From Bacteroidales bacterium (GTDB lineage: Bacteria; Bacteroidota; Bacteroidia; Bacteroidales; P3), in contig JAILAT010000049.1 of the NCBI GenBank assembly GCA_024681475.1, positions 62,001 to 126,000 of the forward strand: 64,000 bases of DNA, written 5' to 3'. Below the pieces are notes generated by a model. It ran no database searches, was not told the DNA's origin, and worked only from the letters and a program-made list of their open reading frames with translations. Within the stretch, counting starts at the first letter, position 1, and each line of letters starts with the position of its first letter. This document shows, piece by piece, positions 6,864-16,706 of this stretch. A program made the translations under genes and the position numbers.

Positions 6864-7838
6864 TCAACCTCTTGACGGGTCTTTGGCGGCTTTGGCGGCG
6901 GCGAAAAGTTCGAGGGGAAGATGGCAGTAGCCATTGGGGTTCTTGTCCAGATAGGCTTGGTGATATTCTTCGCCGGCGTGGAAGGTGCTGAGGGGCAGCA
7001 GCTCCACTTGCAGGGGGGCGTCGAGTTGGGCAGCCACCGCATCGAAGACTTCGCGGATTGTGGCGACATCGTGCTCATCGGTGAAGTAGATGCCTGTGCG
7101 ATAGCGTGTTCCTTCGTCGTGGCCTTGCTTGTTGAGCGAGGTTGGGTCGATGGCTTTGAAGTACATCTCTGTCAGGAAATGCAGCCCGATGCGCGAAGGG
7201 TCGTAGCGCAGATGCACTGTCTCGGCGTAGCCTGTCGTGTCGGTGTATACCTCCTGATAGGAGGGGTTTTCTGTATTGCCGTTGGCATAGCCTACTTCGG
7301 TGAAGACCACGCCGTCCAGCTGTTTCAGGTAGTGCTCGGTGCCCCAGAAGCATCCACCAGCCATGTAAATTTCGGGGTAGGCGTTCCAGCGTGGCGACAT
7401 GAGGGCTACAATCTGTTCCAGCCAGTGCTTGTCTGTGGCGTCGAAAGTGTTCAGCTCCGCGCTGTCGATGTCGAGTACGGCAACGACGCGTCCCTCTTCG
7501 AGGATGGGCACTACTATTTCGCTCTTCGACTGGCTGCTGCAGGCGATGTGGCCGGGGAAAGCCTCCACGTCGGGCACCACCTGTGTGCATTTCTGCTGCC
7601 ATGCTGTGCCGCAGACGCCTTTGCCGTAGCCGATGTGCATACAGGCCACGGGCCCTTGGAATGGTCCCAGCAGCAGCTCGTCGTCTACAACACGGTAGAA
7701 GCCTGTCCACCAGAAATGGAATGTTTCGTGCAGCAGGGCCGCCACGTTGGCCATCTTGGCGATGGGGTCGTTCTCGCCCTCGCAGAGGGCGGCTATCTGT
7801 TTGGATATGAGTTCGTAGGTCTTATCTTTTGGGATCAT
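6864..7838 (-). CDS. Fusion of GAF-type free methionine-(R)-sulfoxide reductase and MsrA
   Basis: N-term GFYRVVDDELLLGPFQGPVACMHIGYGKGVCGTAW...HIACSSQSKSEIVVP (fRMsr); C-term EIYMAGGCFWGTEHYLKQLDGV...GYANG...EEYHQAYLDKNP (MsrA). Confidence 0.92.
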   Translation of the reverse strand: MIPKDKTYELISKQIAALCEGENDPIAKMANVAALLHETFHFWWTGFYRVVDDELLLGPFQGPVACMHIGYGKGVCGTAWQQKCTQVVPDVEAFPGHIACSSQSKSEIVVPILEEGRVVAVLDIDSAELNTFDATDKHWLEQIVALMSPRWNAYPEIYMAGGCFWGTEHYLKQLDGVVFTEVGYANGNTENPSYQEVYTDTTGYAETVHLRYDPSRIGLHFLTEMYFKAIDPTSLNKQGHDEGTRYRTGIYFTDEHDVATIREVFDAVAAQLDAPLQVELLPLSTFHAGEEYHQAYLDKNPNGYCHLPLELFAAAKAAKDPSRG

Positions 7839-7859
7839 GACAGGTTCTTTTGTGTGGTG

Positions 7860-8768
7860 TTAGCGTTTGATGACCAGCACGCCGCGACGCGTGAAGTTCT
7901 TTTCGTTGATGACGAGGATGTAGAAGTAGTTGCCGTCGGGCATATCGTCGCCACAGAAGTTGTTGGTGTAGTGGCTGTTGGCATATACACGTTTGCTCTG
8001 GGCGTTGAATATCTGCACGTTCACCTGGGTATACTGCTCGATGCCGGGGATGGCCCAGCAGTCGTTGTAGCCGTCGCCGTTGGGTGTTATCAGGTTGGGT
8101 ATGATGATATTGAACTGCCGGTTGAGGGTGTCGGCGGCCGAAGGTGTGGCCGTTGTGGCGGGCTCCATGCTGTTTTTGACGGCATCGGGGCTGGTGGCGT
8201 TCGTCGTCGGAGCAGGCTTGCTCGGGGTGGGGGAGACCTGTGCCACTGCGGCGGGCGCTGCGGTGGCCACGGGTTGTGGCTTGGCATTGTCAACGATGGC
8301 GGCAGGAGCCTTGTCGTCGGATTTCCCCGTGGGGATGGCCGGCGTGGCTGCTGTTTCGGTGACGGGAGCGACGGCGGCGTTGGCCTTGCCGATGGTCGCG
8401 CTGTTCGTCGTGGTGGCCGGTTCGGGAGTTTGGGCAACGGGTTGCACAGCCTCCGTTTGGAGTGAGGGAGTCTCAGCTGCGGTGCTTATGGCCTGGTCCT
8501 CATTGTTTTGTGCCACCATCTCGGGCTGTTGTTGATGATGGGCAAAGGTGTGTACCATGATGGTGGCTGCAGCCAGCGCAACGGTGGCGACGGCGGTCCA
8601 GAGCACTACGCGACGGCTCCACCGTTTGCCTTTGCTGCTGCTGCCTGCTGCGGTGGCAGACCCGTTGGCCATACGTTCCTGCAGGGTGTCCCACACGCTG
8701 TCGGGCGGCTGGATTTCAGCGTCTTGCAGCTGCTCGCGGGCCAGTTGTTCTATGTCAGTTTCTTTCAT
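7860..8768 (-). CDS. Anti-sigma-factor-like single-pass membrane protein with C-terminal CHU_C/T9SS type B-like domain
   Basis: TM segment RRVVLWTAVATVALAAATIMV; Ala/Pro/Thr-rich linker; LITPNGDGYNDCWAIPG...VQIFNAQSKRVY...PDGNYFYILVI; downstream of an ECF sigma gene. Confidence 0.8.
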   Translation of the reverse strand: MKETDIEQLAREQLQDAEIQPPDSVWDTLQERMANGSATAAGSSSKGKRWSRRVVLWTAVATVALAAATIMVHTFAHHQQQPEMVAQNNEDQAISTAAETPSLQTEAVQPVAQTPEPATTTNSATIGKANAAVAPVTETAATPAIPTGKSDDKAPAAIVDNAKPQPVATAAPAAVAQVSPTPSKPAPTTNATSPDAVKNSMEPATTATPSAADTLNRQFNIIIPNLITPNGDGYNDCWAIPGIEQYTQVNVQIFNAQSKRVYANSHYTNNFCGDDMPDGNYFYILVINEKNFTRRGVLVIKR

Positions 8769-8807
8769 AATCTTTTATTATGTTTTGGAGTCCGCACCTC
8801 CGGGTTG

Positions 8808-9347
8808 TCAATGTTTGAGGTAGCGCTCCATTTGTTTCTGCATCTTTTCTTTTGCCCTGTAGTACCTTGATTTTACGGTCCCTTCGCTCTCCTCCAGCAA
8901 TTTCGCGGTCTCGTGGAAGCTGTATTCCTCGATGGCGATGAGGTTGAAAACGGCTCTCTCCGTTTGTGTCAGATGGCGCATGCATTGCAGCAGCGCACTG
9001 CGAACATCCATCTGTTGGTCAAGGTCCACTGGGCTCGACTCTATTGTCGTCATGTCGGTGTCGGCTTTCCGTTTGTAGCGGCGCATCTGGCTACGGTACA
9101 TGGTGATGGCCGTGTTTGTCACGATGCTGCGCATCCACGACTCGAAGCTTCCTTCGCTCCGATAGTTGTCGATGGTGCGGAAGATGATGAGAAAGCTCTC
9201 CACCAACGCGTCTTTGGCAATGTCCTCGTCGTCCATATATCGGCAGCATATGGCATAGAAGCGCGGACTGTACCTTTTGTACAGCTCCTGCTGCATTCGT
9301 GGGTCGCCCTTTTTACAGCCTTCTATAATGCTGTCGATTTCGTTCAT
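8808..9347 (-). CDS. ECF-type RNA polymerase sigma factor
   Basis: Sigma-70 region 2 (YAICCRYMDDEDIAKDALVESFLIIFRTI) and region 4 (LTQTERAVFNLIAIEEYSFHETAKLLEESEGTVKSRYYRAKEKMQK). Confidence 0.92.
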   Translation of the reverse strand: MNEIDSIIEGCKKGDPRMQQELYKRYSPRFYAICCRYMDDEDIAKDALVESFLIIFRTIDNYRSEGSFESWMRSIVTNTAITMYRSQMRRYKRKADTDMTTIESSPVDLDQQMDVRSALLQCMRHLTQTERAVFNLIAIEEYSFHETAKLLEESEGTVKSRYYRAKEKMQKQMERYLKH

Positions 9348-9404
9348 TATACCCCTATGTCGCTTCTGGCGGGCAAAAAGTTCATTTTTTTTTGTTAAAC
9401 TTTG

Positions 9405-11735
9405 TTAACGAACTACTACGACTACGCTTTGTTGACTCTGTTTGTGTGATTTATCGCGCTGTACAACAAATAGATATGTGCCTGATTTCAGGCGTGTGGA
9501 CAGCGTCTCGCCACTGTGTGTCTTGAGGTTCTTTTTTATTGTGCGCCCCGTCATGTCCTTGACGGTCACGGTCAGCGTCTCGCCCGGAAGGTCGGTTTCG
9601 ATGCGCACCTGTCCGGAGGTGGGGTTGGGATAGATGGCCACGAAGGGCTCGGCGCTCTCTGTCGAGGCAATGCCCAGATGCTCTTTGTCGATTACGGCGA
9701 GGGTGTATTCGCCCAGCTTGAGGTTCATCACCACGAAGCTGCCGCTGGACGAGCTGCCCGCATGGTTCTGCGTGGCGAGGGTCCATTCCGACTGGCTGTC
9801 AGGACGATACATCAAGGCCACCGAGTCGAACGACGCCGCGTTGAACAGGTCGTTGTCCAGCGTGGCATAGGTGCCCATGCGCGTGAAATGGAAGAAGCCT
9901 TTCAGCTTCAATTCCGAGGGGATAATGCCTTTCACACTCCAGTAGCGCTTGGCCATCCGCACTATGCCGGGGTTGCTGCTGCTGTCGGGACGTGTGAGGT
10001 GATGGGTGACGTGCAGGAAGCCGGTCACGCTGTCGGGAATGGTCCTTACCGAGGCGGTGAAGAAGGTGTTGGCTCCCTCGTAATCGGTTTTTGCTGTGAT
10101 GTTTAGGTCGTCGTAGAGCGAGGCCAGCGAGAGCCGTTTGTCGTAGTTCACAGTGGCGAAGAGGGGCTCGAAGGGTAGCGCGAACGACGCCGTGGTGCTC
10201 TCGCCGTCGAAGGTCACCAGCCGTGTGGCGGTGTCGAGCTGCGGCGAGAAGAAGGTGACATGGACACGGTTGCCGTTGGCCAGCTGCGTGGTGCCGTACA
10301 CTTTCTGCTTCAAGCCGATGGTTGTCTGCCCGTTCTGTGTCTGCATCGTGGTGATGTCGTAGTCCACGAAGCCTGCGTTGAAGACGTGGAAGTCGAAGAA
10401 ATCGGTCAGGTCCATGCCGCTGATGGCCGAGAGGGTGTCGCGCAGCTGCCAGCTGTCCAGATTGCCGAAGGCGAAGCGGTCGAACAGCGTCGTCATCGAG
10501 GCGTAGAACAGCGAGTCGCCCATGTAGCCACGCAGCGAGTGCCACACGGTGGCACCTTTCTTGTAGACGGTTGTCCCGTAGGTGTATTGCGGGTCCTGGC
10601 CGTACAGCGGTTTGAAACCGTCGTCGCTAATATGGGCGTTGCAGAGCACGTTGAGCAGCATCTCGTCGGCGTAGGCCTTGTAGCGCAAACTGTCGGCAGT
10701 GCCTGCGTTCATGGCTTGCACAGCTATCTCCTCGCAGAACGACGCGCCGCCTTCGTTGATCCACATGTCGTAGCTGGTGGCGCAGGTGATGAGGTTGCCG
10801 AACCATGCGTGGGCAAACTCGTGAGCCATGGTGGTTTGGCATACCTCGTCGGACGACGCCATGCATTGTGTGGTGAAGGCCACGTTGCTGGCGTGCTCCA
10901 TCGAGCCGCGTGGTGTGGCCACGTAGCCCACCCGGTCCCAACGGTAGGGCCCGAAGCAGCGCTCGAACATGGGGATGACCTGCTCCATGGCGTTGAACTT
11001 GTTGGCCACCATGGTGCTGTCGTGGCTCAGGAAGCCCAGTGTGGCGGGATAGGTGCCGTAAAGTCCTGTGTAGCTGCGCTCTATGATGTGATATGGCGCC
11101 ACGGCTACGCCCACCAGATAGGTCGGCACAGGCTGTGCCAGCGTCCAGCACCATGTGCTGCTGCCGTCGTCGTGGCTCACCACGCTGTCTTGCAGGCCGC
11201 TGCAGATGGCTTTCCACCCCGAGGGGGCAGTGATTTCCAGATGGTAGCTGGCTTTGTCGTAGAAGTTGTCGCGGCAGGGGAACCAGGTCTTGCCGCAGTT
11301 GTGAGGATATTCGTAGATGGAGATGCCCAGATTGTAGTAGATGTTGTTGCTGAAATAGAAGCCGCCCCACTCGCCATGGGTGACATCGCCTTGCTTGTTG
11401 TAATGCACTGACACCGTGATGGTGTCGCCAACGGCACCCGTGTTGGCGATGCGCAGATAAGGCGGATGGCTGTAGCTCCACCCTGTCGGCATCCCGTCGA
11501 GGAGCACCGAGTCGATGGACAGCGCCGAATAGAGCTCCAGCGTGATGCTGTCGGCAGGACGTAAGATTTTGATATCCAACGTCGCGGAGCCTTTGATGCG
11601 TTGGGCCTCATTGTGCCCAATGTCAAGCCGCAAATCGTAGTGCAGCACATCGACGCTGTCGGTGGAAGCATTCTGCGCCGTCAGTCCGCCGGCGGCGGCA
11701 ACAACAAAAACTATCGCTAAAAACAATCTCTTCAT
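9405..11735 (-). CDS. Secreted M1-family metallopeptidase with T9SS type A sorting domain
   Basis: HEFAHAWFGN...NEGGASFCEE zinc site; C-term YPNPTSGQVRIETDLPGE...LKSGTYLFVV. Confidence 0.92.
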   Translation of the reverse strand: MKRLFLAIVFVVAAAGGLTAQNASTDSVDVLHYDLRLDIGHNEAQRIKGSATLDIKILRPADSITLELYSALSIDSVLLDGMPTGWSYSHPPYLRIANTGAVGDTITVSVHYNKQGDVTHGEWGGFYFSNNIYYNLGISIYEYPHNCGKTWFPCRDNFYDKASYHLEITAPSGWKAICSGLQDSVVSHDDGSSTWCWTLAQPVPTYLVGVAVAPYHIIERSYTGLYGTYPATLGFLSHDSTMVANKFNAMEQVIPMFERCFGPYRWDRVGYVATPRGSMEHASNVAFTTQCMASSDEVCQTTMAHEFAHAWFGNLITCATSYDMWINEGGASFCEEIAVQAMNAGTADSLRYKAYADEMLLNVLCNAHISDDGFKPLYGQDPQYTYGTTVYKKGATVWHSLRGYMGDSLFYASMTTLFDRFAFGNLDSWQLRDTLSAISGMDLTDFFDFHVFNAGFVDYDITTMQTQNGQTTIGLKQKVYGTTQLANGNRVHVTFFSPQLDTATRLVTFDGESTTASFALPFEPLFATVNYDKRLSLASLYDDLNITAKTDYEGANTFFTASVRTIPDSVTGFLHVTHHLTRPDSSSNPGIVRMAKRYWSVKGIIPSELKLKGFFHFTRMGTYATLDNDLFNAASFDSVALMYRPDSQSEWTLATQNHAGSSSSGSFVVMNLKLGEYTLAVIDKEHLGIASTESAEPFVAIYPNPTSGQVRIETDLPGETLTVTVKDMTGRTIKKNLKTHSGETLSTRLKSGTYLFVVQRDKSHKQSQQSVVVVVR

Positions 11736-11852
11736 GATGGTGCATTTATTTGTATGATAACTTCTTATGAGTTTATCGTGTCGTTAATAGATTATGCAAA
11801 GATAATAAAAAGTTCTATGCGATACCATAAATAATATGAGGACTTCTATGAA

Positions 11853-11943
11853 TAGCCTCGGAGAGGCTAACTCTCAATAGCCCCGCACAAGGAACGCAGT
11901 GTGGGGTAACAAGAAAGGATCAATAAGCGTCTTGGAGAGACGC
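11853..11943. repeat. Three consecutive hairpin modules in an intergenic region
   Basis: TAGCCTCggaGAGGCTA (11853-11869); CCCCGCAC...GTGTGGGG (11881-11906); GCGTCTtggagAGACGC (11927-11943). Confidence 0.75.
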
Positions 11944-12067
11944 GCTCTCAATGAATAAATAGAAACCACCTAATATGATTATCCATCGCCCTGCTTCTTT
12001 CGTCGTCGGCACAATAAAATGCCCTGTACGACGTTATTTTTATAAAAAATAGATAATACTTACGATT

Positions 12068-13231
12068 ATGCAGAATTTTGATTATTGCACACCTACACGA
12101 CTGGTTTTCGGTAAAGGTGTGATCGCCAAGCTGCCTTCGGTCATGGCACCGCTGGGCAAGCGCGTGTTGATGACCTACGGTTCGGGCAGCATCAAGAAAT
12201 TGGGCCTCTACGACAAGGTGAAGGAGCTGCTGGCCGACTACGAGATTTACGAATTGCCAAACATTCAGCCCAATCCGAAGTACGACCCCAGCGTGCTCGA
12301 CGGTGTTCGCCTCTGCAAGGAGCACAATGTCGACGTCATTCTGGCTGTGGGCGGCGGCAGCGTGCTCGACTGCTCCAAGGCCATCGCAGCAGGCGCCAAG
12401 TACGATGGCGACCCCTGGGATTTGATAACCTATAAGGTTAAGGCTCAAGCCGCTCTGCCTATCGTGGACATCCTCACCCTCGCCGCTACGGGCAGCGAAT
12501 ACGATGCCGGTGGTGTCATCTCGCGCACCGAGACCAACGACAAGATTGGCTACATCGACCCGCTGCTCTACCCTGTTTGCTCGCTGCTCGACCCCGAATA
12601 CACTTTCACGGTGTCCAAAAAACAGACCGCCGCAGGCTGCGCCGATGCCATGAACCACGTTATGGAGCAGTATTTTGTGGAAGACTCCACGCTCCTCAAC
12701 GACGGCTTCTGCGAGGCGGAGTTCAAGAGCCTCATGACCAATGCGCGCAAGTGTCTCGCCAATCCCGAGGACTATACGGCCCGCGCCGAGATGATGCTCG
12801 ACTGCACCTATGGCTGCAACCGCATCCTTTCGCTCGGCAACAGCCCGAGCGGCTGGCCCTGCCACGGCATTGAGCACGCCCTCAGTGCCTACTACGACAT
12901 CACCCATGGCGAGGGTCTGGCCATCATCACGCCGCGCTGGATGCGCCACATCCTCAACGACCGCACCGTGCATCGCTTTGTGAAATATGGTGTCAACGTC
13001 TTCGGTATCGATACCTCGCTCGAGCCTTTCGAGATTGCAAACCGCGCTATCGATGCTACCTATGCTTTCTTCGAGGAGATAGGCATACCCATGCATCTGC
13101 GCCAGGTGGGCATCGACGACAGCCGTCTCGACGAGATGGCGCATCATATCGCCGTCAACGAAGGCCTCGAGCATGCCTGGGCCCCGCTGTCCGAAGAAGA
13201 TATCAAGGCCATCCTGGTAGCTTCGCTGTGA
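12068..13231 (+). CDS. Iron-containing alcohol dehydrogenase (NAD(P)H-dependent butanol dehydrogenase-like)
   Basis: RLVFGKGVIAKLP, AVGGGSVLDCSKAIAAGA, LTLAATGSEYDAGGVI, GIEHALSAYYDITHGEGLAI. Confidence 0.92.
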   Translation: MQNFDYCTPTRLVFGKGVIAKLPSVMAPLGKRVLMTYGSGSIKKLGLYDKVKELLADYEIYELPNIQPNPKYDPSVLDGVRLCKEHNVDVILAVGGGSVLDCSKAIAAGAKYDGDPWDLITYKVKAQAALPIVDILTLAATGSEYDAGGVISRTETNDKIGYIDPLLYPVCSLLDPEYTFTVSKKQTAAGCADAMNHVMEQYFVEDSTLLNDGFCEAEFKSLMTNARKCLANPEDYTARAEMMLDCTYGCNRILSLGNSPSGWPCHGIEHALSAYYDITHGEGLAIITPRWMRHILNDRTVHRFVKYGVNVFGIDTSLEPFEIANRAIDATYAFFEEIGIPMHLRQVGIDDSRLDEMAHHIAVNEGLEHAWAPLSEEDIKAILVASL

Positions 13232-13275
13232 CGGCTGATTAAGCTGAACAGTAACTGAATCAATAGCGCTGTTGT

Positions 13276-14466
13276 ATGAACAAGATATTGACTATTATTG
13301 CGTTGTGTGCGCTCAGTCTGGTCTCGTGGGCCAATGATGGCGTGTTTTATGCGCAGGGCAACCAGCTGATACCCATTGTGGAGACTGACATACGTGTCAC
13401 CAAGGAGGTGCTCACGCTCAAGCGTGTGGGCGGTACCATCGAAGTGTCTGTCTACTACGAGTTTTTCAATCCCAAAGGCGAGAAAGATTTGTTGGTAGGC
13501 TTCGAGGCGGCACCGTCGTACCCCGTGGAGCCTACCTATCCCAATCACCCCAACATCTTCGATTTCACGGTGCAGATGAATGGTGCGGAGTTGCCCTATC
13601 AAATGTCGGTAGTACCTTATTTCAATGCCGACACGGCCCGCGGAGCGCGCCCCTATCTCCTGAACGGCAGGGTCGAGGGCATGGCGAAAGATGCTTTGGA
13701 TACTTTGGTAGATTGGGATTGGGCCCCCATCTGCTATGTCTACCATTTCAATGCTCATTTCAAGCAGGGGCTCAACGTTGTGCGCCACACCTATCGCTAC
13801 CGAGCCTCGAACAGTGTGGTCACACGCTACGAGTGCCCCTATGTGCTCACCGCCGCCAACCGCTGGGCCAACCACCAGATTGACGACTTCACGCTTGACA
13901 TCGATATGGGAGACCGGCAGTCGCTGCTGCTGATGCGCAGCTTCTTCAGAGAGCTGTCGCAGTGGAAGATAGAGGGTGCAGGACGTGCCAATCTGGCACC
14001 TGACTTTATCGGCTTCGATGATGATTCGTTGGCCTTTTTCCACATACGTCAAGGGTCGCTCCATCTCCATGCCACCGACTTTCATCCTGAGGGTGAGCTC
14101 TGGCTGTGCAGCCCGTTGACCTGTTTATCCATGCTGATGAACCAATGCAATTCGACGGGCGAGCTGCTTGACGCCATGCGTAGGCAATATGTAGAAGCCT
14201 CGCTGAATGGGTGTTGGGGCGACGAAGTGCTGAGCGAAAAGGAGCTGACCGACTATCTGGTCGGTATAGAATTGGTCTTCAGCGATATGGACAAGAAAAT
14301 CATCAAGAACCTACCCTTTGCGCAGCGTGGTTACATTTTCCGTAACAAGGCGCTGCAACGCTACTTTGAATCTACCGACTGGTATGTGCCCGACCCTGAC
14401 TATCAGGCCGATATGGATGGCTTACGGCCAGTAGAGAAACAATGGGTAGAGTATTGGTCGAAATGA
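13276..14466 (+). CDS. Secreted uncharacterised protein (DUF4424-like)
   Basis: Signal peptide; ORF; family assignment weak. Confidence 0.6.
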   Translation: MNKILTIIALCALSLVSWANDGVFYAQGNQLIPIVETDIRVTKEVLTLKRVGGTIEVSVYYEFFNPKGEKDLLVGFEAAPSYPVEPTYPNHPNIFDFTVQMNGAELPYQMSVVPYFNADTARGARPYLLNGRVEGMAKDALDTLVDWDWAPICYVYHFNAHFKQGLNVVRHTYRYRASNSVVTRYECPYVLTAANRWANHQIDDFTLDIDMGDRQSLLLMRSFFRELSQWKIEGAGRANLAPDFIGFDDDSLAFFHIRQGSLHLHATDFHPEGELWLCSPLTCLSMLMNQCNSTGELLDAMRRQYVEASLNGCWGDEVLSEKELTDYLVGIELVFSDMDKKIIKNLPFAQRGYIFRNKALQRYFESTDWYVPDPDYQADMDGLRPVEKQWVEYWSK

Positions 14467-14520
14467 GCTGACGGCTCATGTGCGGGGGCTGCAATAGTCC
14501 CGACAGGGTTTCATCAAAGA

Positions 14521-14544
14521 AAGGGCTCGTGTAAACGAGCCCTT
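14521..14544. terminator. Bidirectional hairpin terminator between convergent genes
   Basis: AAGGGCTCGTgtaaACGAGCCCTT. Confidence 0.8.
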
Positions 14545-14576
14545 ATTGTCTATAACAAGTTTGTTTCCAAATATTT

Positions 14577-15572
14577 CTATCGGCGATAGCCTATCACGTG
14601 GCGCACCTCGTCGAGGGTCTTGCGGGCGCTTTCGTGGGCTTTCTCTTTGCCTTGATCCATCACGCGACGCAGATAGTCCTCGTTGGCCGACAGCTCGGCG
14701 ATGCGCTCGCGGAACGGTGCCGTGAAGGCCACCATGTCCTCCACCAGCTGTTTTTTCATGTCGCCGTAGCGTATCTCGCAGCGGTTGTACAGGTCGTCGA
14801 AGTGTGCCACCGTGTCGGGTGTCGAAACCACCTTCATCAGCGTGAAAAGGTTCTCTATTTCAACGGGTTTCGTCTGGTTCATCTGTGTGGGGCCGAGGTC
14901 GGTCTTGGCCTTCATGATCTTCTTTTTGATGGCGCCGGGCTCGTCGTTGAGGAAGATGGCGTTCATCTCGCCCTCCGATTTACCCATCTTGCCACTGCCG
15001 TCGAGGCCCGGTATTTTCACCAGCTCGTGGCCGAAGTTGTAGGCCTGTGGCAAGGGGAACACCTCGCAGTTATACATGTTGTTGAAGCGGTTGGCGAAGG
15101 TGCGCGTCATCTCCAGATGTTGCTCCTGGTCTTTGCCCACGGGTACCTTGGTGGCTTTGTGGATGATGATGTCGGCGGCCATCAGGGTGGGGTAGGTCAG
15201 CAGGCCTGCGTTGACGTTGTTAGGCTGTTGGCGCACCTTGTCCTTGAACGATGTAACGCGTTCCAACTCACCAAGATAGGCATTCATATTGAGGAACAGA
15301 TAGAGTTCGGCGGTCTCGGGCAGGTCGCTCTGGAAATAGATGGTGGCCTTGTCGGGGTCGAGGCCGGCGGCGAGGTATTGCACCAATATCTGACGGGCGT
15401 TGCCATAGAGGTCGCCAGGCGTCGGATGCGTTGTAAGCGAATGGTAGTCAGCTATGAAGAAAAAGCACTGATGCTCATCCTGCATCTTCACAAAGTTGCG
15501 CAAGGCTCCAAAATAGTTGCCCAGATGTAGATTTCCTGTCGGCCGTATGCCGCTACAAACGATTTCTCCCAT
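14577..15572 (-). CDS. trpS: Tryptophanyl-tRNA synthetase
   Basis: SGIRPTGNLHLGNYFGALRNFVKMQ...HIGH-like; LDGSGKMGKSEGEMNAI (KMSKS). Confidence 0.97.
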   Translation of the reverse strand: MGEIVCSGIRPTGNLHLGNYFGALRNFVKMQDEHQCFFFIADYHSLTTHPTPGDLYGNARQILVQYLAAGLDPDKATIYFQSDLPETAELYLFLNMNAYLGELERVTSFKDKVRQQPNNVNAGLLTYPTLMAADIIIHKATKVPVGKDQEQHLEMTRTFANRFNNMYNCEVFPLPQAYNFGHELVKIPGLDGSGKMGKSEGEMNAIFLNDEPGAIKKKIMKAKTDLGPTQMNQTKPVEIENLFTLMKVVSTPDTVAHFDDLYNRCEIRYGDMKKQLVEDMVAFTAPFRERIAELSANEDYLRRVMDQGKEKAHESARKTLDEVRHVIGYRR

Positions 15573-15828
15573 GTCGTTGTCGAGTTGATATTATGTTTTA
15601 TGCGCCGAGTTGTCTCCGCGTTGTCGTTCTAAGGCGGTATGGCCTAGCCCCTTACGGCAAAACCTCGCCCGATTTCATTTTACAAAATTACATGTTTTTT
15701 TCGATAATACCATCTTCAGCAAGAAAAAAAGTCGTCAAATACCATAGAAATGCGTATTTTTGCAGAGCCTTTCCAGGCAGGGGAAGGCGCATTTATGTTT
15801 TGACAATCAGTAATGAAATAATACTATT

Positions 15829-16176
15829 ATGGCTAGTAATCCCGATTTGGTACAGTACATCGCCGACCAATGCAGCGGTGCAGGCGAGATTGTGATGCGC
15901 AAGATGTTTGGCGATTATGGCGTCTACTGCCGTCCGCAGGGCTCCGACGATCTTCTGTTTTTTGGTTTGGTGAGCGACAACGGATTTTATATCAAACCGC
16001 TCGAGGAACTTCGGACGCTGTTGCGCGAGGTGGATTTGCGTCCGCCATACGAAGGGGCGAAACAGTATTATTATATCGCCGACCTCGACGATGCCGACTA
16101 TCTGTCCGCCCTGGTGCGTGCCGCCTGTGCTGCGTTGCCGATGCCCAAGCCCAAAGCCAAAAGGAGCAAAAAATAA
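15829..16176 (+). CDS. TfoX N-terminal domain family protein
   Basis: EIVMRKMFGDYGVYCRPQG...DDLLFFGLVSDNGFYIKP. Confidence 0.85.
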   Translation: MASNPDLVQYIADQCSGAGEIVMRKMFGDYGVYCRPQGSDDLLFFGLVSDNGFYIKPLEELRTLLREVDLRPPYEGAKQYYYIADLDDADYLSALVRAACAALPMPKPKAKRSKK

Positions 16177-16202
16177 GAAGCCGTCCCTTTGGAACGGCTT
16201 CT
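16176..16202 (+). terminator. Rho-independent-like hairpin
   Basis: AGAAGCCGTccctttggaACGGCTTCT immediately after the TfoX-like CDS. Confidence 0.7.
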
Positions 16203-16246
16203 CGTCTCTCGGCTATTTATAAAATAGCTATTGCTTTTACATGCAA

Positions 16247-16465
16247 TTAGAGGTTCTCAACAGCAGCCTGAGCCTCATCGGTAGCAGCTTCGAGATCCTC
16301 AGCGGCAGCCTCAAGATTCTCCTCGGCGTTGGCGCAAGCCTCGTCGATGTTCTCCTCAGCGTTCTCAATGGGGGTCTCCTCCTCAGGGGTAGCCTCGGTG
16401 TTGTTGTTGCAAGCCACAAACGAGAACATGGCTGCGATTGCAAGGGTAAAGAATACTTTCTTCAT
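16247..16465 (-). CDS. Small acidic lipoprotein, 72 aa
   Basis: MKKVFFTLAIAAMFSFVACNNN lipobox, then Glu/Ala-rich heptad-like tail. Confidence 0.75.
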   Translation of the reverse strand: MKKVFFTLAIAAMFSFVACNNNTEATPEEETPIENAEENIDEACANAEENLEAAAEDLEAATDEAQAAVENL

Positions 16466-16706
16466 TTTTTTTTAGTTTTAATTGGTTAATAATTAATTAT
16501 CTAATTTTGTTTTTTCCGTTTTTCTGGTTGCAAAAATACTACTATTTTCAGTAGTGGGTGCAGAATATAGTTTTAAAAATTCTTAAATAAACTATAACTA
16601 TCTGATTATAAGTTATTCTACGGTGTGCAAAAAGCGTTAAAAAATGCGTTTTTTGTATCAAAAAAACGCATTTTGAGGTTTGGAATATTCTAATTTTGAG
16701 ATAATT

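Noticed and set aside
6921-8465. 514-aa plus-strand ORF (and similar long ORFs such as 17481..19268 and antisense 30490..32205)
   Set aside because: Antisense shadows of well-supported GC-rich genes (fRMsr-MsrA, carboxylase, fusA); low-complexity composition with no recognisable domain.
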